Assembly: GCA_011392765.1 (NCBI GenBank)
Contig: WYCW01000004.1
Location: forward strand, 335,538 to 399,537
DNA: 64,000 nt
Direction: 5' to 3'
DNA from: Candidatus Thiosymbion ectosymbiont of Catanema sp. Cochon2018
GTDB taxonomy: Bacteria; Pseudomonadota; Gammaproteobacteria; Chromatiales; Chromatiaceae
Both the position numbers and the translations under genes were made by a program. Under the pieces are notes generated by a model that saw only the letters and a program-made list of their open reading frames with translations, was not told the origin of the DNA and made no database searches. Positions 62,629-64,000 of this stretch are shown here, in pieces; positions within the stretch are counted from its first letter, which is position 1; every line of letters begins with the position of its first letter.

Positions 62629-62913
62629 CCCCTCACCTAGAGCATCTAAACTTCTGCGTATACGCACTTTTAAGCTGTGATACGCTTTGCCGCTTCGTTT
62701 CAAGCTCGCTTCTCGCTTGTTCCGTCAGATAGGCTTCATAATAGGAGACTATCCAATCATCCGCCTTTCGTGTCGATCTGTTCATCCCACACCGATACGC
62801 TTTAACTCGCTTTCTCAGATCACGCGTTGATCCAAGATAAAACTCGTCAAATCGCTCACTGTAAAGCACATAGACATAGAACATTCGGCTTCTTAGATGA
62901 TCTAGGTGAGGGG
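62629..62913 (-). other. 23S rRNA intervening sequence in helix 68 with a nuclease frame
   Basis: The conserved rRNA reads GGTTAAGTGATGGGGTTA on one side and GAAGCTCTTGACCGAAGCCC on the other; E. coli has only a short loop (about GCGCAAGC) between. Here about 285 bp replace it, with ends CCCCTCACCTAG followed by AGCATCTAA and, inverted, CCCCTCACCTAG followed by ATCATCTAA: a 21-nt stem with one mismatch. That is the architecture of intervening sequences removed by RNase III without religation. A GIY-YIG frame fills the interior on the rRNA strand. Confidence 0.85.
62633..62884 (-). CDS. GIY-YIG-type nuclease encoded inside 23S rRNA
   Basis: 83 residues. FYVYVLYSERFDEFYLGSTR, DLRKRVKAYRCGMNRST and WIVSYYEAYLTEQARSELET follow the small UPF0213/YhbQ-like GIY-YIG layout: the V-Y-V and Y-L-G strands, then DLRKR with the catalytic arginine, and the glutamate in YYEAYL. 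It is sense to the rRNA and occupies nearly the whole intervening sequence, including part of the closing stem. No clear ribosome binding site is visible. I infer a mobility nuclease, but expression and activity are not shown. Confidence 0.7.
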   Translation of the reverse strand: MFYVYVLYSERFDEFYLGSTRDLRKRVKAYRCGMNRSTRKADDWIVSYYEAYLTEQARSELETKRQSVSQLKSAYTQKFRCSR

Positions 62914-62928
62914 TAACCCCATCACTTA

Positions 62929-62963
<35 letters not shown>

Positions 62964-63590
62964 GTCCTCTTTCGAGTTTGCAGAGTGCTATGTTTTTAGT
63001 AAACAGTCGCAGCCACCTGGTCACTGCAACCCCCTTCCGCTCCGGCCGCAGGGCCTTCACGTACCGGAGGCGTACCTTCTCCCGAAGTTACGGTACTATT
63101 TTGCCTAGTTCCTTCACCAGAGTTCTCTCAAGCGCCTTGGGATTCTCACCCTGCCCACCTGTGTCGGTTTGGAGTACGGTCACTCATTACCTGAAGCTTA
63201 GAGGCTTTTCCCGGAAGCCTGGCATCAATCACTTCATCTCCGTAGAGACTCGTCGTCACGCCTCAGGATTGCCACCCCGGATTTTCCTAAGATGACTCCC
63301 TACACGCTTAAACCGGCAACCAACAGCCGGCTGACCTAGCCTTCTTCGTCCCCCCATCGCAGTAATGAGCGGTGCAGGAATGTTAACCTGCTTCCCATCG
63401 ACTACGCCTTTCGGCCTCGCCTTAGGGGCCGACTAACCCTGCGCCGATTAACGTTGCGCAGGAAACCTTGGGCTTTCGGCGAGGGGGCATCTCACCCCCT
63501 TTATCGTTACTCATGTCAGCATTCGCACTTCCGATACCTCCAGCGAACCTCTCGATCCACCTTCACAGGCGTACGGAACGCTCCCCTACC

Positions 63591-63684
63591 GGATCAGAGG
63601 ACAGAGGACAGAAGACTGAGGACAGAGAAAAACAACGCATCGCTTTTCATCTGTCCTCTGTCCTCTGTACTCTGTCTTCTGACC
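63591..63684 (-). other. 23S rRNA intervening sequence in helix 45
   Basis: Between CACCGAAGCTGCGG and GGTAGGGGAGCGTTC of domain III/II boundary rRNA, where E. coli has the short helix 45, about 94 bp form a long imperfect hairpin built from CAGAGGACAGAGGACAGA and its complement. The tip AGCGATGCGTTGTT resembles the native helix tip. Helix 45 is a classical site for such sequences. No coding capacity. Confidence 0.85.
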
Positions 63685-63736
63685 CCCGCAGCTTCGGTAC
63701 ACAACTTAAGCCCCGTTGAATCTTCCGCGCAGGCCA

Positions 63737-63808
<72 letters not shown>

Positions 63809-63835
63809 CTTCCCACATCGTTTCCCACTGAGTTG

Positions 63836-63867
<32 letters not shown>

Positions 63868-64000
63868 GTTTCCCTTTCCACGACGGACGTTAGCACCCGC
63901 CGTGTGTCTCCCGTGATTGCACTTCTCGGTATTCGGAGTTTGCATCGGTTTGGTAAGCCGGGATGGCCCCCTAGCCGAAACAGTGCTCTACCCCCGAGAG

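Overview
The window looks like a chromosome segment of a sulfur-oxidising, autotrophic gammaproteobacterium close to the purple sulfur bacteria (Chromatiaceae), or a thiotrophic symbiont of that group. The evidence is a form IA RuBisCO (cbbL/cbbS) whose large subunit closely matches the Allochromatium-type sequence as I remember it, an upstream cbbR, a pyruvate phosphate dikinase, a proton-translocating transhydrogenase, glycogen phosphorylase and a malyl-CoA/mesaconyl-CoA gene set. The assignment is inferred from protein resemblance, not from a database search.

Layout. 1-2.2 kb: end of a peptidoglycan-directed toxin-like gene with an exported partner, a small membrane protein, inverted repeats and a group II intron stump. 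2.4-5.8 kb: a CusA-type Cu/Ag RND pump carrying an in-frame miniature element. 6.1-8.5 kb: an Rpn-type nuclease and cbbR. 9.4-13.5 kb: a TPR protein, a DUF433 antitoxin with a gutted toxin, and an IS1-family insertion with perfect 8-bp target duplications. 13.8-18.2 kb: cbbL, cbbS, a SPOR protein and argS. 18.7-23 kb: several toxin-antitoxin pieces and priA. 23.7-32 kb: a 1393-residue envelope protein of unknown function, a PD-(D/E)XK nuclease with a repeat tail, gene debris and a 587-residue membrane protein. 33.4-43.3 kb: ppdK, a truncated TraB gene, a DUF1828 pair, a frameshifted AAA ATPase-nuclease and pntB/pntA. 43.4-47.1 kb: a NYN gene broken by a small repeat element and by an IS66-family element that itself holds an IS1-family element. 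47.3-53.8 kb: meh, mct and two malyl-CoA lyase-type genes, interrupted by a secreted cysteine-rich repeat protein, hicAB and a Phd antitoxin. 54.3-61.1 kb: higBA, an odd fusion protein, glgP, a decayed second ATPase and fabD. 61.3-64 kb: 5S rRNA and the 3' two thirds of 23S rRNA on the minus strand, with two intervening sequences.

How the genes fit. RuBisCO under CbbR fixes CO2. PPDK, glycogen phosphorylase and transhydrogenase handle carbon storage, gluconeogenic flux and NADPH supply. The mcl-mct-meh set is the distinctive second half of the 3-hydroxypropionate bi-cycle and would let the cell assimilate acetate, propionate, glyoxylate or related C2-C4 compounds alongside the Calvin cycle. 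The rest of the window is dominated by accessory DNA.

The strongest unusual signals are: (1) a 23S rRNA intervening sequence in helix 68 with a 21-nt near-perfect stem and a GIY-YIG nuclease frame, plus a second one in helix 45; (2) a family of 210-290 bp non-autonomous repeats inserted next to CTAG, with a reconstructable empty site inside the NYN gene and one copy that seems to supply a Shine-Dalgarno sequence; (3) a 91-bp miniature element that, with its 5-bp target duplication, adds exactly 32 codons to cusA; (4) an 81-bp tandem duplication across the pntA/pntB junction that makes a 22-residue chimeric ORF.
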